In this document: one piece after another, positions 50,442 to 60,853 of the stretch
Layout: every line of letters starts with the position of its first letter
How positions within the stretch are numbered: the stretch's first letter is position 1
Assembly: GCA_948144175.1 (NCBI GenBank)
Contig: CANXME010000105.1
Location: forward strand, 434,001 to 498,000
Direction: 5' to 3'
Length of the DNA stretch: 64,000 bases
From: Closterium sp. NIES-65
Taxonomy: Eukaryota > Streptophyta > Zygnematophyceae > Desmidiales > Closteriaceae
The notes under the pieces: model-generated
Databases searched by the model: none
Told to the model about the DNA's origin: nothing
What the model saw: the letters and a program-made list of their open reading frames with translations, nothing else
Translations under genes and position numbers: made by a program

Positions 50442-51365
50442 ATCGCAGCTGTTGTTCGCCTGCACGGGATACCAGCAGCGATTATCAGCGACAGGGACAC
50501 GAAGTTCACCAGCAACTTCTGGAAGAACCTCTGGGAGCAGTTCGGAACCAGGTTGCAGTTCAGTTCGTCGTACCACCCCGAGACGGACGGTCAAACAGAG
50601 CGGACGAATCAGACGATGGAGAAGTTGATTCGTACCACGTGCGACGACCCCACGACTTGGGAGCAGCAGCTGCCGCTGATCAAGTTCGCGTACAACAACG
50701 CCACGTCAGTGACGACGCAGCAGTCCCCGTTCTACCTGAACTACGGGAAAAATCCTACAGTGCCCATGACGCCGAGTCCGGACAACCCAACACCACGCGC
50801 ACAGCAATTCGCCGAAATTCTGCAAGCTCCCCGCACCAGAGCCACAGAAGCTATTAAAAAAGTGAACGTCATTGCTAAGCGCAACGCTGACCGCCACCAC
50901 CGCCCAGTCACATACCAGTCAAGGGATTATGTACTGCTCGACACGCAAAATCTGCGACTGCCCGACGTACCAAAACTTCGACCGCGCTACTGTGGCCCAT
51001 TCCAAATCAGCCACATGATCACGCCAGTAACCGCGCACCTACTATTACCGACCGACTGGTACATCAGCACTTCGTTCCACGTCAGCTTGCTTCGCCCATA
51101 CATCCCAACCACAAGCCAACTGCCTCGCCACCGCCCACCATCCATGACTCGCCCTGCATCAGAGCCGATCATCGAACCCGAAAAAATTCTGAGTCATTGG
51201 ATTCGCCACCCCACGGGAATCAGGAGGATTGAATTCCTTGTTCGCTGGAAGGACTGCACGCCAACTGAAGATAGCTGGGTGCCCCTGGCCAACATTGAAA
51301 ACCACCCTGCCCTGCAAGTGTACCTGAGGAGCCGGGGATTCCGCGATATACATGCACTCGCGTAG
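50442..51365 (+). pseudogene. Gypsy pol, third part (integrase end and chromodomain)
   Basis: Resumes the integrase core: [22 protein letters not shown] (catalytic Asp) and [20 protein letters not shown] (catalytic Glu), then the C-terminal integrase domain ([12 protein letters not shown]). It ends with a chromodomain ([11 protein letters not shown] ... [19 protein letters not shown] ... NIENHPAL), which in chromoviruses guides integration to chromatin marks. This segment is open to TAG 51363. With earlier stops the element as a whole is dead. Confidence 0.93.
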
Positions 51366-51380
51366 CGGAGGGGGCTTCTT

Positions 51381-51401
51381 GAGGGGGGGGGGGGAGAGTA
51401 G
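51381..51401 (+). promoter_or_regulatory. Gypsy polypurine tract
   Basis: GAGGGGGGGGGGGGAGAGTAG directly before the 3' LTR. Confidence 0.85.
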
Positions 51402-51729
51402 TGTAAGGAATTTTCTCGGCATTCCTTACGGAGCCCGACTACATCACGTACAGCAACAGCCGTTGTTCGCTCGTTACTGCTAACGGGACTTCGCCAACTT
51501 CGTGCGCACTGTTTTGCCAAACCTCGCACTGCTGGCCCGGCCGTGTCGGCCTACGCTTCGGGACTAGCCCGAGCCTTGCTGCCAGCATAGCACTAGCTAG
51601 CTCGCACGCACCGCGTTACCGTTTGCATGTTTCGCGTATAAATGTTCGCTCATGCCTTCGCTCACATCTTTGTACTCGTTTGACACCTTAGTGCAATTCT
51701 CGCTACTTCGATCCATTGCACCCGTAACA
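51402..51729 (+). repeat. Gypsy 3' LTR
   Basis: 328 bp, TGTAAGGAATTTTC...CCCGTAACA. It lies about 480 bp upstream of the kinase ATG, so this LTR may once have influenced the gene. Confidence 0.95.
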
Positions 51730-52212
51730 CCTGGTCGTGAAGTTCCAAGAATGAAGCACCAAACGCAAGGTTACGGTGACGCTAGCTGTAATGTGTTTCG
51801 GTGCGGTTATGATGGTTTTTGGTTCGTTCTTGTGATTGGTGAGGCGCTTGACTTCCCCTTACCACCACGATGTTTGTCGCCGCCTCCGCGCATCACAAAA
51901 GACGAGGAGAATTGCTTGCTTTTCAACGATTCCTTGTCAGATTGCCTTGAAGCTTTCGTGTTGAGGACGTTCAACATCGCTACAATCAAACTGGTGAATC
52001 TCCACGTCTATATAGAAATAGTTCACACGCTATGGCTTTCTTCAGCCACGAAGAGTCTCTTGCTTGCATCTCGACACGCCTAGGAAACAACCACCATTAG
52101 CAAGCAAGGCAGAGAAATTGTTGCTACTTTCTTACTATCTACATTTCTTATCCAAGTATTCTGGAACTGGACGTGGCTAGTAGATTGGTACATTTCGCCA
52201 AAGTTAGCAAAC
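51730..52212 (+). promoter_or_regulatory. Kinase 5' flank
   Basis: Host sequence between the Gypsy 3' LTR and the kinase ATG. It is diverged but clearly homologous to 63641-64000: both start CCTGGTCGTGAAG and share TTTCGGTGCGGT, TTGGTGAGGYGCTTGAC, GTGAATCTCCACGT and TATAGAAAT-like blocks in the same order. Presumably promoter and 5' UTR. No clear gene: the 143-codon frame at 51652-52083 crosses the LTR border. Confidence 0.7.
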
Positions 52213-52598
52213 ATGCGGAAACAGCGAGTTGCAACCTCTGCCCTTCTCCGGCCAAGTCAACTTCCTGACGACCTCGTATTCCTGCGAATTGTCGGCCAGG
52301 GTCGCCATGAGACAGTCTGGTTGTGCGAAGACGGTCGGACAGGCGAGCAGATAGCCTGCAAGAAGATTCTCAAATCGACGCTCAGAGGCTCTGGCAAAAC
52401 AATCGCCGACGCTGGCGACAGCTCGCCTGCGACCTGCGCAGCTCGACTACAACCGTCGCATGACGACGTCCGTCGCGAGGTCGCTGTCGCTGAGGGTCTT
52501 TCCGGGAAGCACCCCAACATTCTCACGCTCAAAGGAGCCTTCGAGGAAGCCGACGCGGTGTATTCAACCTCGGAATTCTGCGACTCGGGAGACCTACT
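52213..52598 (+). pseudogene. Protein kinase (CDPK/PEPC-kinase-like), N-terminal part
   Basis: Starts MRKQRVATSALLRPSQL. Contains the glycine-rich loop (IVGQGRHETVWLCEDG), the ATP-binding Lys (QIACKKIL), the helix-C Glu (DVRREVAVAEGL), the HPNIL motif and the hinge region EFCDSGDLL. It is then cut by Copia element K. The native frame runs directly from ...GDLL into TDIVE at 60067, so the insertion is precise. Expected role: Ser/Thr phosphorylation. The layout (CDSGDLL, then LPEADARAIF and CHQSGVVH) resembles plant CDPK and PEPC-kinase catalytic domains. Substrate unknown. Confidence 0.88.
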
Positions 52599-52728
52599 TG
52601 TCAGATTATCATAGTTGACGCATGTTTGTAGGCTATAGTGGGGTAGCACATATGGGGTACAGCTTTCTAGGGTTGTATTTGTACCCAACCCTGACTTAGT
52701 CATTTCATTCCTGTTCACTTGTTTCACA
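52599..52728 (+). repeat. Element K 5' LTR
   Basis: 130 bp, TGTCAGATTATCATAG...TTGTTTCACA. Confidence 0.96.
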
Positions 52729-53816
52729 TGGTATAGAGCGGGTCCTTCCTTAGGACCGTTTTTCTAGGGCCCACCGAAGCGCGCCCCGAGGCGCGCCTTT
52801 TTTTTAGCGACCCCTCGGGTCGCCATTTCCCTCGCGGCCCCGCTGTCCCTCAGACGCGGCCCCGCTGTCCCTCAGACGCGGCCCCGCCACCCCTCCTGAT
52901 CGCGGTCCCGCCGCCTGCTTGGCGCGGCCCCGCCGCCGGCTCTGACGCGGCCCTACCGCCAGCTTCGTCGCGGCCCCGCCGCCTGCTTCACGCGGCCCCG
53001 CTGCCTCCACTGACGCGGCCCCGCTCCGCCGGCTCTGACGCGGCCCTGCCGCCCGCTTCGTCGCGGCCCCGCCGCCTGCTTGACGCGGCCCCACCGCCGG
53101 CTCCGCCGCTGCACCCTACGGCCCGCCGCTGCACCCTACGGCCCGCCGCCTCACCTGACGGCCCCGCCGCTGCACCTGCCGGCCCGCCGCTGCACCTGCC
53201 GGCCCGCCGCTGCACCTGCCGGCCCGCCGCTGCACTTGCCGGCCCGCCGCTGCACCCAGCGGCCCGCCGCTTCACCTGACGGCCCCGCCGCTGCACCTGC
53301 CGGCCCGCCGCTGCACCCCACGGCCCGCCGCTGCACCCTACGGCCCGCCGCCCCTCCTGGTAGGCCCGCCGCTGCACCCTACGGCCCTGCCACTGCACCT
53401 GCCGGCCCGCCGCTGCACCGGTCGACCCGCCGCTGCACCTGACGGCCCCGCCCCTGCATCTCCCGGCCGAGCCGCCCCAGCAGCAGAGCCGCCCCAGCAG
53501 CCGAACCCCCCGGGAGCCGAGCCGCCCAACGCCGAGCCGCCCGGGACCCAAGCCGCCCTGCTGCCGAGCCGCCCGGCAGCCGAGCCGCCCTGCACCCGAG
53601 CCGCCCTGCCGCCGAGCCGCCCGGGAGCCGAGCCGCCCTGCGCCCGAGCCGCCCAACCGCCGAGCCGCCCGGGAGCCGAGCCGCTGTGCACCCGAGCCGC
53701 CCGGTCGCTGAGCCGCCTTTCTGCATACCTGCACGACCTGCCCTGCCTGGTGAGCACAGTCCCACTGACACTGCGAGCTCTTTCCCTACTGCTTGCACTG
53801 CGTCGCTGTCGTCGCC
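52729..53816 (+). other. Element K leader
   Basis: PBS, hairpin GGTCCT/AGGACC (52741-52757), GGGCCC (52767-52772), hairpin GCGCGCC-CCGA-GGCGCGC (52779-52796), GCGACCC-like hairpin, then CGGCCCGCCGCTGCACCTGC units (53100-53460) and GAGCCGCCCGGGAGCC units (53470-53720). CCTGGTGAG lies about 70 bp before the gag ATG. No gene. Confidence 0.82.
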
Positions 53817-56800
53817 ATGGCTACCCCTAGTGTCCTAGCTTTTGACGCTGAGGGTCGCGCCATTGATTTTGAGGTCTGGTTAGACGACCTGCAGCTGTTC
53901 TTACAGTGCGACAGGGCTGACGACCTTTCTCTCTTTGACCTCACCTCTGGCGCCTCTCCTGCTCCTGCTGCTGATGCTGATCCCACTGTCCGCTCTAAGT
54001 GAGCCACCCGCGATGCTGCTGCACGTCTTGCTGTGCGTCGCCACCTCCCTACCTCTGAGCGTGCGCACTTTAGTCAGTACAAGAGTGCTCAGACCTTGTA
54101 CGACGCTGTAGTTGCGCGCTACTCCTCCCCTGCCACTGCTGCACTGAGCCGTCTCATGCTTCCCTACCTCTTTCCTGACCTCTCTGCCTTTCCCACTGTC
54201 GCTGACCTCATTACGCACCTCCGCACTAGAGACACTCGCTACCGCGCCGCCCTTCATGCTGAGTTCTGCGCTAAGAACCCCCCCCCCATGTACATCGCTC
54301 TCTACTACGTAGTCGCGCGCCTCCCTGACTCCCTTCGCGTCGTCAGGGACCACTTTCTCGCAGTCTGTCCCACCACCCTCACCGTCGACCTCCTCGAGAA
54401 GGCCCTCCTCGCAGCGGAGAAGAGCATAGTCACTGTAGGTGCTTCTCGTGGTGACCCTCGCACCCCCATCTTTGAGGGGTGCTCTCCTTCCCCCTTGCTG
54501 CCCTCTGTTGCCTCTACTGCTGCTGCCGACCTGCTTGGTCTTGAGTCGGTAGGCGCGGCGTCTGCCCCTAGTGGGAGACGTCGCTACAGCAAGGGCAGGG
54601 GGGGCAAGGGCGCGGGTGGAGCTGGAGGGGGCGGTGGCGGTGGCGGCGGTGGCGGCGGAGGGAGTGGGGGTGGCGGCGGGACTAGTGGCGGGGGTGGTGG
54701 TGGTGGTGGCAGCAGCGGCGGAGACGGTGGTGGTGGTGCCAGCGGTGGTGGTGGAGGCAGCGGCGGAGGTGGAGGCGGCGGAGGTGGAGGCGGTGGAGGC
54801 GGCAGCGGAGGAGGCGGTGGTGGTGGAGGAGGTGGAGCTGGTCGAGGTGGTACCCAGCAGCGTAGCGGCGGTGGTGGTGGCCAGCGCTCGCAGCGGCAGC
54901 AGCAGCAGCGCTCGCGGGACATCCCTCCGCCTCAGCAGCTTCGTGAGTGGTACGCTGGGCGTCAGAGGGGTGGGGGTACTGGTCCCTGCACCTACGTTCT
55001 TCGTTCCGGCGACCGCGCGGGTGAGCAGTGTGGGGGTGCCCACGCCACCCAGCGCTGCTTTTGCCGCCTGACGGACGCTTGGCGTCATCAGTTCCCTGGG
55101 GCTAGTGAGATCCCTCGCTGGGATGAGCTTCCAAGGGCTGGTGTAGCGATCTTTGATCTTGATTTTGATGCTATCCTTGCTGCTATGTATGTTGTGGATT
55201 ATAGTGAGGAGAATAAGGGTTACCGTTGTTTCCAGCCCGACCCGGGCATTGGTACGGCTGCGCTAGGTGCTTGTGAGGCTGCTGCTCTAGGTGCCAGTGC
55301 GTCTGTGCTCTCAGGTACTGGTGAGACTGCGCTCTCAGGTACTGCGTCGTCCTCGTCCTCCCTCACTTTCACACTTGACTCCGGAGCTTCTCGCTCCTTC
55401 TTTCGAGACCGCACTACCCTTACGCCGCTCGGCCGGCCGGTTGCGGTCTCCCTTGCTGACCCCTCTGGGGGTCCTGTCCTGTCTCACTTCTCCACTGTCC
55501 TCCCGTGTCCGGCTGCCCCTTCGGGCACCCTGTCGGGTCTGTACCTTCCCTCGTTCTCTACGAACTTGGTGAGTGGAGCGGACCTGCAGGATGTGGGGGT
55601 TCACCACTTCACTCCTGCGAGTCAGCGGGTGACCCACTGCACGGAGGCACGCACAGGCCGACACCTGGCCACGTTCTCGCGTCGACCGGGGTCGAGTCTC
55701 TACACCCTGACCGTTGATTCTCCTCCTGTCCCTGCGTCTGGTCAGGTGGCTGCGTCGGGTCAGGTGCTTGCTGCTGCGTCCCGGTCAGGTCCTGAGTCTG
55801 CCCCCTGTTCTTGTCGCCTCCTGTCTCACGAGACTCTCCTGTGGCATCACCGTCTTGGCCACCCCTCCTTGCCCCGTCTTCGAAGCATGGCTTCCCGTGT
55901 CCTTGTCTCTGGTCTTCCCCAGTCTCTCCCTCCTCTCCCCTCCGGGCCAGGACCTTCCTGTGTCCCCTGTGTCGAGGGTCGCCTCCGGGCTACTCCTCAC
56001 TCCTCCCACTTCCCCCCGACAGAGGCTCCCCTGCAGACGCTTCACATGGATGTGTGGGGCCCAGCCCCCGTCCGTGGGCAGGGTTACGAGCGCTACTTCC
56101 TGTTGGTGGTTGACGACTACTCGCGTTACACCACAGTCCTCCCCTTGCGCAGCAAGGGTGCGGTCACTGAGGTGCTGATCGACTGGATCCGCGAGGCTCG
56201 TCTCCAGCTCAGGAAGAGCTTCGGCTCGGACTTTCCTGCTCTGCGTCTGCACTCGGACAGAGGCGGAGAGTTCTCTTCTCGCCTTCTGCGGGACTACTGT
56301 CGTGCACGGGGGATCCGCCAGACCTTCACGCTTCCGGACTCACCACAACAAAATGGGATTGCTGAGCGCCGCATTGGCATGGTCATGGATGTCGCTCGTA
56401 CGTCCATGATGCATGCGGCTGCCCCCCATTTTCTGTGGCCGTTTGCGGTGAGGTACGCGGCGCATCAGCTCAACCTTCACCCCCGGGTCTCTCGGCCTGC
56501 GATGTCCCCAGCCTTGCTGTGGACGGGGAAGGTTGGCGATGCGTCTGTGTTCCGTGTCTGGGGATCTCGGGCGTTTGTCCGCGACTTGTCTGCGGACAAG
56601 CTGTCCCCTCGTGCTGCTCCCTGTGTCTTCCTTGGCTTCCCCACTGACGCCCCAGGGTGGCAGTTTTACCACCCCTCCTCTCGTCGTGTTCTGTCCTCCC
56701 AGGACGTCACGTTCGACGAGTCAGTCCCCTTCTACCGTCTCTTCCCCTACCGCACTCCTTCCCTCCCCCCTCCCCCGGACTTCCTTGTGCCGGTTCCCCC

Positions 56801-59720
56801 CCCGGTAGACCCCCTCCCCCCTCAGGTTCCTGCCCCCTCAGGTGTGTCCCAGGTAGACGCCGTTGACCCGGTCGAGGTTACTGGTGACTCTGGTGCTGCT
56901 GCGGGTGCTGAGCCTGGGGGTGCTGACTCTGGGGGTGCTGTGCGCGGGGGTGCTGAGCCAGGGGGTGCTACTGCTGGGGGTGCTGGGCTTGAGGGTGCTA
57001 CTGCGGAGGGTGCGGAGCCTGGGGGTGCTGAGCCGGGGGGTGCTGTGCCTGGAGGTGCTGGGTCTGGGGGTGCTGGGTCGGGAGCTGCTGAGCCTGGGGG
57101 TGCTGAGCTGGGAGCTGCTGAGCCTGGGGGTGCTGCGTCTGGAGCTGCTGAGCGTGGGGTTTCTCGTGCTGCTGCGTCTCGCCGGGAGCCCCTCTCTCCA
57201 CAGGTTCTGCGCGAGTGGTTCGCTCGCCGCTGGAGGCGTGCTGCTGAGTCTGGAGGTGCTGCTGGAGCTGGAGCTGGAGCTTCTTCGACCGTCGAGGGTG
57301 CGGGTGCTGCCGGTCCCGGAGCAGCTGGACCTGCGGGTCCTCCTGGAGCTGGAGCTGCTGAGGGCGTTGGTGCTGAGCCTACTGCTGTTGGTCCTGCCGC
57401 TGGAGGTGTGGGTGGCGCTGGTGCTGTCGCTGAGGGTGCTGGTGCTGTCCCTGCTGCGTCTGGAGCTGCCGCGCGGCCTCGGCCATACTTCGTTCCGCTC
57501 CTGCAGCAGGTTCTTGGTCTTTCTCCTCCAGTAGAGGGTCCACCGCCTGTCCAGTCGCAGTCCCTGCTGGAGCCTTCCTCTCCACTGACTGCTCCCTCTC
57601 CTTACACTGGTCCTACTGGAGGTCTTGCTGAGCGTCGTGAGCCTGCGTCTCGTCCCGCGTCGCCTGTTCGTGCTGCTCGCGCTAGTGGTCGCAGTTCGCG
57701 TCAGCGTCCTCCTCCTGTCCCTGGCACGCACCGGATGTCTTTGCGTCCGTCCACTGCTCCTCTGCGTGCCCCTTTGCCTTCTCCTCCTGAGTCCTCTCTT
57801 CCTGCGCTTGCCGACCCTGAGTCGGACTCTCTTCGCGCTGCCAGTCCTACTGTCACGCGTCTGCTTGCTACTGTCGTCAATGACCCCTCTTTTGAGTCCA
57901 CTGCTGCGTCTGCTCTAGTCGCTGAGCTCGTTGACTTTGCTGCTCGCTGTCGTCTCGACTACGCTGCTAGTCTTGTTGCTGAGTCTGCGTCTGTCTGTCC
58001 TCCGTCCGTCGGGGGTGAGTGTGCTCTTGGCACGGACGTCCTAGAGGACAGGCAGGAGGAGTTACAGTGTCTAGCGGCTGCTTCACCTCATCTCGCGTCT
58101 GTACTGCTTGCCCCTGAGGGAGACCCGGATGCACTAGACATCCCGACTCCGCGTTCTTACGCGGAGGCCGTAGAGGGTCCCTACTCCTCTCAGTGGCAGG
58201 CAGCTATGGATGCAGAGATGGCTTCCTGGAAGTCCACAGGCACCTACGTTGACGCGGTTCCCCCTCCTGGGGCGAACATCGTCAGTGGCATGTGGATCTT
58301 CCGGGTGAAGCGGCCGCCGGGCTCTCCACCTGTCTTCAAGGCACGGTACGTTGCTCGTGGCTTCAGTCAGCGGCAGGGAGTTGACTACTTTCAGACCTTC
58401 TCTCCCACCTTGAAGATGACTACTCTTCGGGTGCTGCTGCACATAGCCGCTCAGCGCGACTACGAGCTTCACTCTCTCGACTTCAGCACTGCGTTCTTGC
58501 AGGGTAGCCTGCACGAGGAGATCTGGCTTCGCCGTCCACCTGGCTTCACTGGGACTTTCCCTCCTGGCACCCAGTGGAGCCTCCGACGGCCAGTCTACGG
58601 TCTCCGCCAGGCACCGCGTGAGTGGCACGACACAATGAGGACTACGCTTGCGGCTCTTGGGTTTGCTCCTTCTACTGCTGACCCGTCGCTGTTTCTTCGC
58701 ACCGACACTTCCCTGCCGCCGTTCTACATCCTCGTGTACGTCGACGACTTGGTCTTTGCCACAGCGGATACTGCTGGACTCGCCTACGTGAAGTCCGAGC
58801 TGCTGAAAAGACACACGTGTACAGACCTGGGTGAACTGCGCAGCTACCTTGGCTTGCAGATCACTCGGGACAGAGCACGCCGCACCATTACCTTGACTCA
58901 GTCACACATGGTGCAGCAGGTCCTTTAGCGCTTCGGCTTTACGTACTCCTCGCCTCAGGCCACTCCTCTGCCTACTCGCCACTCACTCTCAGCTCTGCCT
59001 TCGGATGAGTCCGTAGAGTCGAGTGGTCCGTATGCAGAGCTTGTTGGCTGCCTCATGTACCTGATGACCTGCACACGACCTGACCTTGCATACCCTCTGA
59101 GCATTCTTGCACGCTATGTTGCTCCTGGGAGACACAGACCGGAGCACATGGCTGCAGCGAAGAAGGTATTGCGCTACCTGTGCAGTACGTCGGGCATGGG
59201 GCTAGTGCTTGGAGGGCGTAGTCCAATGGTCCTTACCGGCCACGCGGACGCTTCTTGGGCTGACGACCAGGCTACGCAGCGGTCGTCACAGGGTTACACC
59301 TTCAGCCTTGGTTCCGGCTCTGTCTCGTGGCGGTCTACTCGCTCGTCTTCGGTTCTCGGCTCCAGTTGTGAGGCTGAGATCTACGCCGGGGCCATGGCTG
59401 CACAGGAGCTTCGCTGGCTCACCTACCTGGTGACTGACCTTGGAGAGCCGCCTCGTTCTCCTCCAGTGCTGTACGTAGACAACAAGGCCATGCTGGCCTT
59501 GTGTCGAGATCAGCGCTTGGAGCACAGAACGAAGCACATTGCTCTCCGCTACTTCCTTGCTCGTGAGCTGCAGCAGCGTGGTCAGTTGCGACTTGCGTAC
59601 GTGGCCTCTGAGGCCAACACTGCAGATGTGTTCACCAAGGCACTCGCGCCTTGTGACCATCAGCGCTTTTGTACCCAGCTGGGTCTTGTACCTGTCTTGC
59701 CTCACTTACTCTCCTCTTGA
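53817..59720 (+). pseudogene. Copia gag-pol of element K (two in-frame stops)
   Basis: One frame of about 1967 codons starting MATPSVLAFDAEGRAIDFEV. TGA at 54000-54002 replaces a Trp of the capsid domain (...VRSK-stop-ATRDAA) and TAG at 58926-58928 replaces Gln in RT (MVQQVL-stop-RFGF). Everything else is in frame: glycine segment, LREW motif, knuckle, LDSGAS protease, DD35E integrase, GGAEP linker with the LREW motif (here LREWFARRW), YVDDLVF RT and RNase H. Both lesions are single-base changes. With one LTR difference it is a fairly young but now inactive copy. Confidence 0.93.
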
Positions 59721-59931
59721 CTTCACTTGTACTGTGACATATATATATGCCTGCTCTTGTTTGTCTAGTTTTATATATATGTCTGTACTCCTGCATGTGA
59801 ACTGGCCTCTGGCCCTGCTCTTGTGCTCGGACTGTGTGGTGACTTTGTGATCCACCCTGAGCTTGCTTTGCTTTGCTTTGCTTGACTGGTCTTGTGACCC
59901 CTTGTTCTCCCCCACTTTGCCTATGGGGGTG
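59721..59931 (+). other. Element K 3' UTR and PPT
   Basis: Shared 3' block ending TATGGGGGTG; no gene. Confidence 0.85.
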
Positions 59932-60061
59932 TGTCAGATTATCATAGTTGACGCATGTTTGTAGGCTATAGTGGGGTAGCACATATGGGGTACAGCTTTC
60001 TAGGGTTGTATTTGTACCCAACCGTGACTTAGTCATTTCATTCCTGTTCACTTGTTTCACA
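59932..60061 (+). repeat. Element K 3' LTR
   Basis: 130 bp; one base differs from 52599-52728. TSD CTACT follows. Confidence 0.96.
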
Positions 60062-60066
60062 CTACT

Positions 60067-60853
60067 AACCGACATTGTCGAATCCGCGCAACGAGACGGC
60101 GGACGCGCACCCAACGTGTACAATCTCGCCGGCAACGGCGGCAGAACTGCTAACTGGGATGATGAAGCTATTTTCTGTGTTCCCACCGGCACCAACCTAG
60201 GACTTTCTCGCAGCATTTCGCGAACCCTGAGCCTCCAACACGGCAAATCTGGTCGCAAGCCGCCCGCGACACCCCGCAAAGGCAACGCCGTCTCCGGCGC
60301 CGGCAGCACCTGGGAGGGAGACTGCACCTGGGCTCTTCCCGAGGCTGACGCTCGTGCGATTTTCCAACAGGTGGCGGCTGCAGTGCAATTCTGCCACCAG
60401 AGCGGCGTCGTGCACGGCGATATCCGCCTCGAAAACGTGCTCTTAAGCTCGCGCCGATTCGTCCCGGCGGGGGCGACGTTCCCTTCCAGACGCTTTATCC
60501 ACGTTCTCACACGCGTGCACGTATGAGGCAAGTGCTTCTAATAGTAGCGGTGGTTTCGGTTGGGACGGGTTGGAGTCGCCGCGCGCCGCGGCCTCCCATG
60601 GCGGTTTCGCTGCTGTGTTCGCGAAGCTCGCAGATTTCGGCAGTGCGGAGAGTGTGGCTGGGACCTCTGCTGTGGGGGATGTCGCTTCGGGTGAGGTGGC
60701 AGCAGCGGACAGCAGTGGAGCGGTGACGTCAGTAGGATCGCGTATACGCGACGCCGTGAAAAGGGGGAGCTTCGGTGGGAAGTCACCGCGCTTCGGGGGA
60801 AAAGAAACCTTACGCTGGATGCAATACGCAGCGCCGGAGCTAATTGTATCGGA
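60067..60853 (+). pseudogene. Protein kinase, central catalytic part
   Basis: Continues the kinase after K: TDIVESAQRDGGRAPNVY, a long low-complexity insert with RSISRTLSL and basic residues, then LPEADARAIFQQVAAAVQF, the catalytic loop HGDIRLENVLL (HGD instead of HRD), DFG motif LADFGSAES and the APE region QYAAPELIV. The frame changes once between the catalytic loop (frame ending at TGA 60524) and the DFG region (open from about 60505). I found no plausible GT-AG intron that repairs it, so a real frameshift or a sequence error is likely. Confidence 0.82.

Larger units (their letters stand above)
1..51729 (+). mobile_element. Ty3/Gypsy chromovirus, host of nested insertions
   Basis: One degenerate Ty3/Gypsy element read in pieces: 5' LTR (1-181 and 14438-14566), PBS, gag (16763-17363, 18830-19389), pol (19390-20650, 33183-34484, 50442-51365), PPT and 3' LTR (51402-51729). 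Removing the inserts and their target duplications leaves about 6 kb, or about 5.5 kb if the TIR-like insert in the leader is also removed; that is normal for the family. Domain order is gag, protease, RT, RNase H, integrase, chromodomain, so it is a chromovirus. It is dead: in-frame stops at 18856, 33187, 34036 and 34183, and an RNase H Asp replaced by Ala. The two LTRs differ at about nine places over the comparable 310 bp. The left target duplication lies outside the window; the right flank begins CCTGG. Confidence 0.95.
52599..60061 (+). mobile_element. Ty1/Copia element K inserted in the kinase gene
   Basis: 7463 bp; LTRs 52599-52728 and 59932-60061 (130 bp, one difference); TSD CTACT at 52594-52598 and 60062-60066. 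PBS TGGTATAGAGC is at 52729-52739. Same family as D and J, but the Gag-Pol frame has two stops. It splits the kinase catalytic domain between the hinge and the catalytic loop. Confidence 0.97.

Noticed and set aside
51652..52083. 143-codon frame upstream of the kinase as a gene
   Set aside because: It starts inside the Gypsy LTR and runs into flank that aligns with 63641-64000 through indels that would break the frame.
60505..60560. Short intron to explain the kinase frameshift (GTATGAG ... CTAATAG)
   Set aside because: The candidate would be about 24-27 nt, a multiple of three, so it does not fix the frame and is too short to splice.
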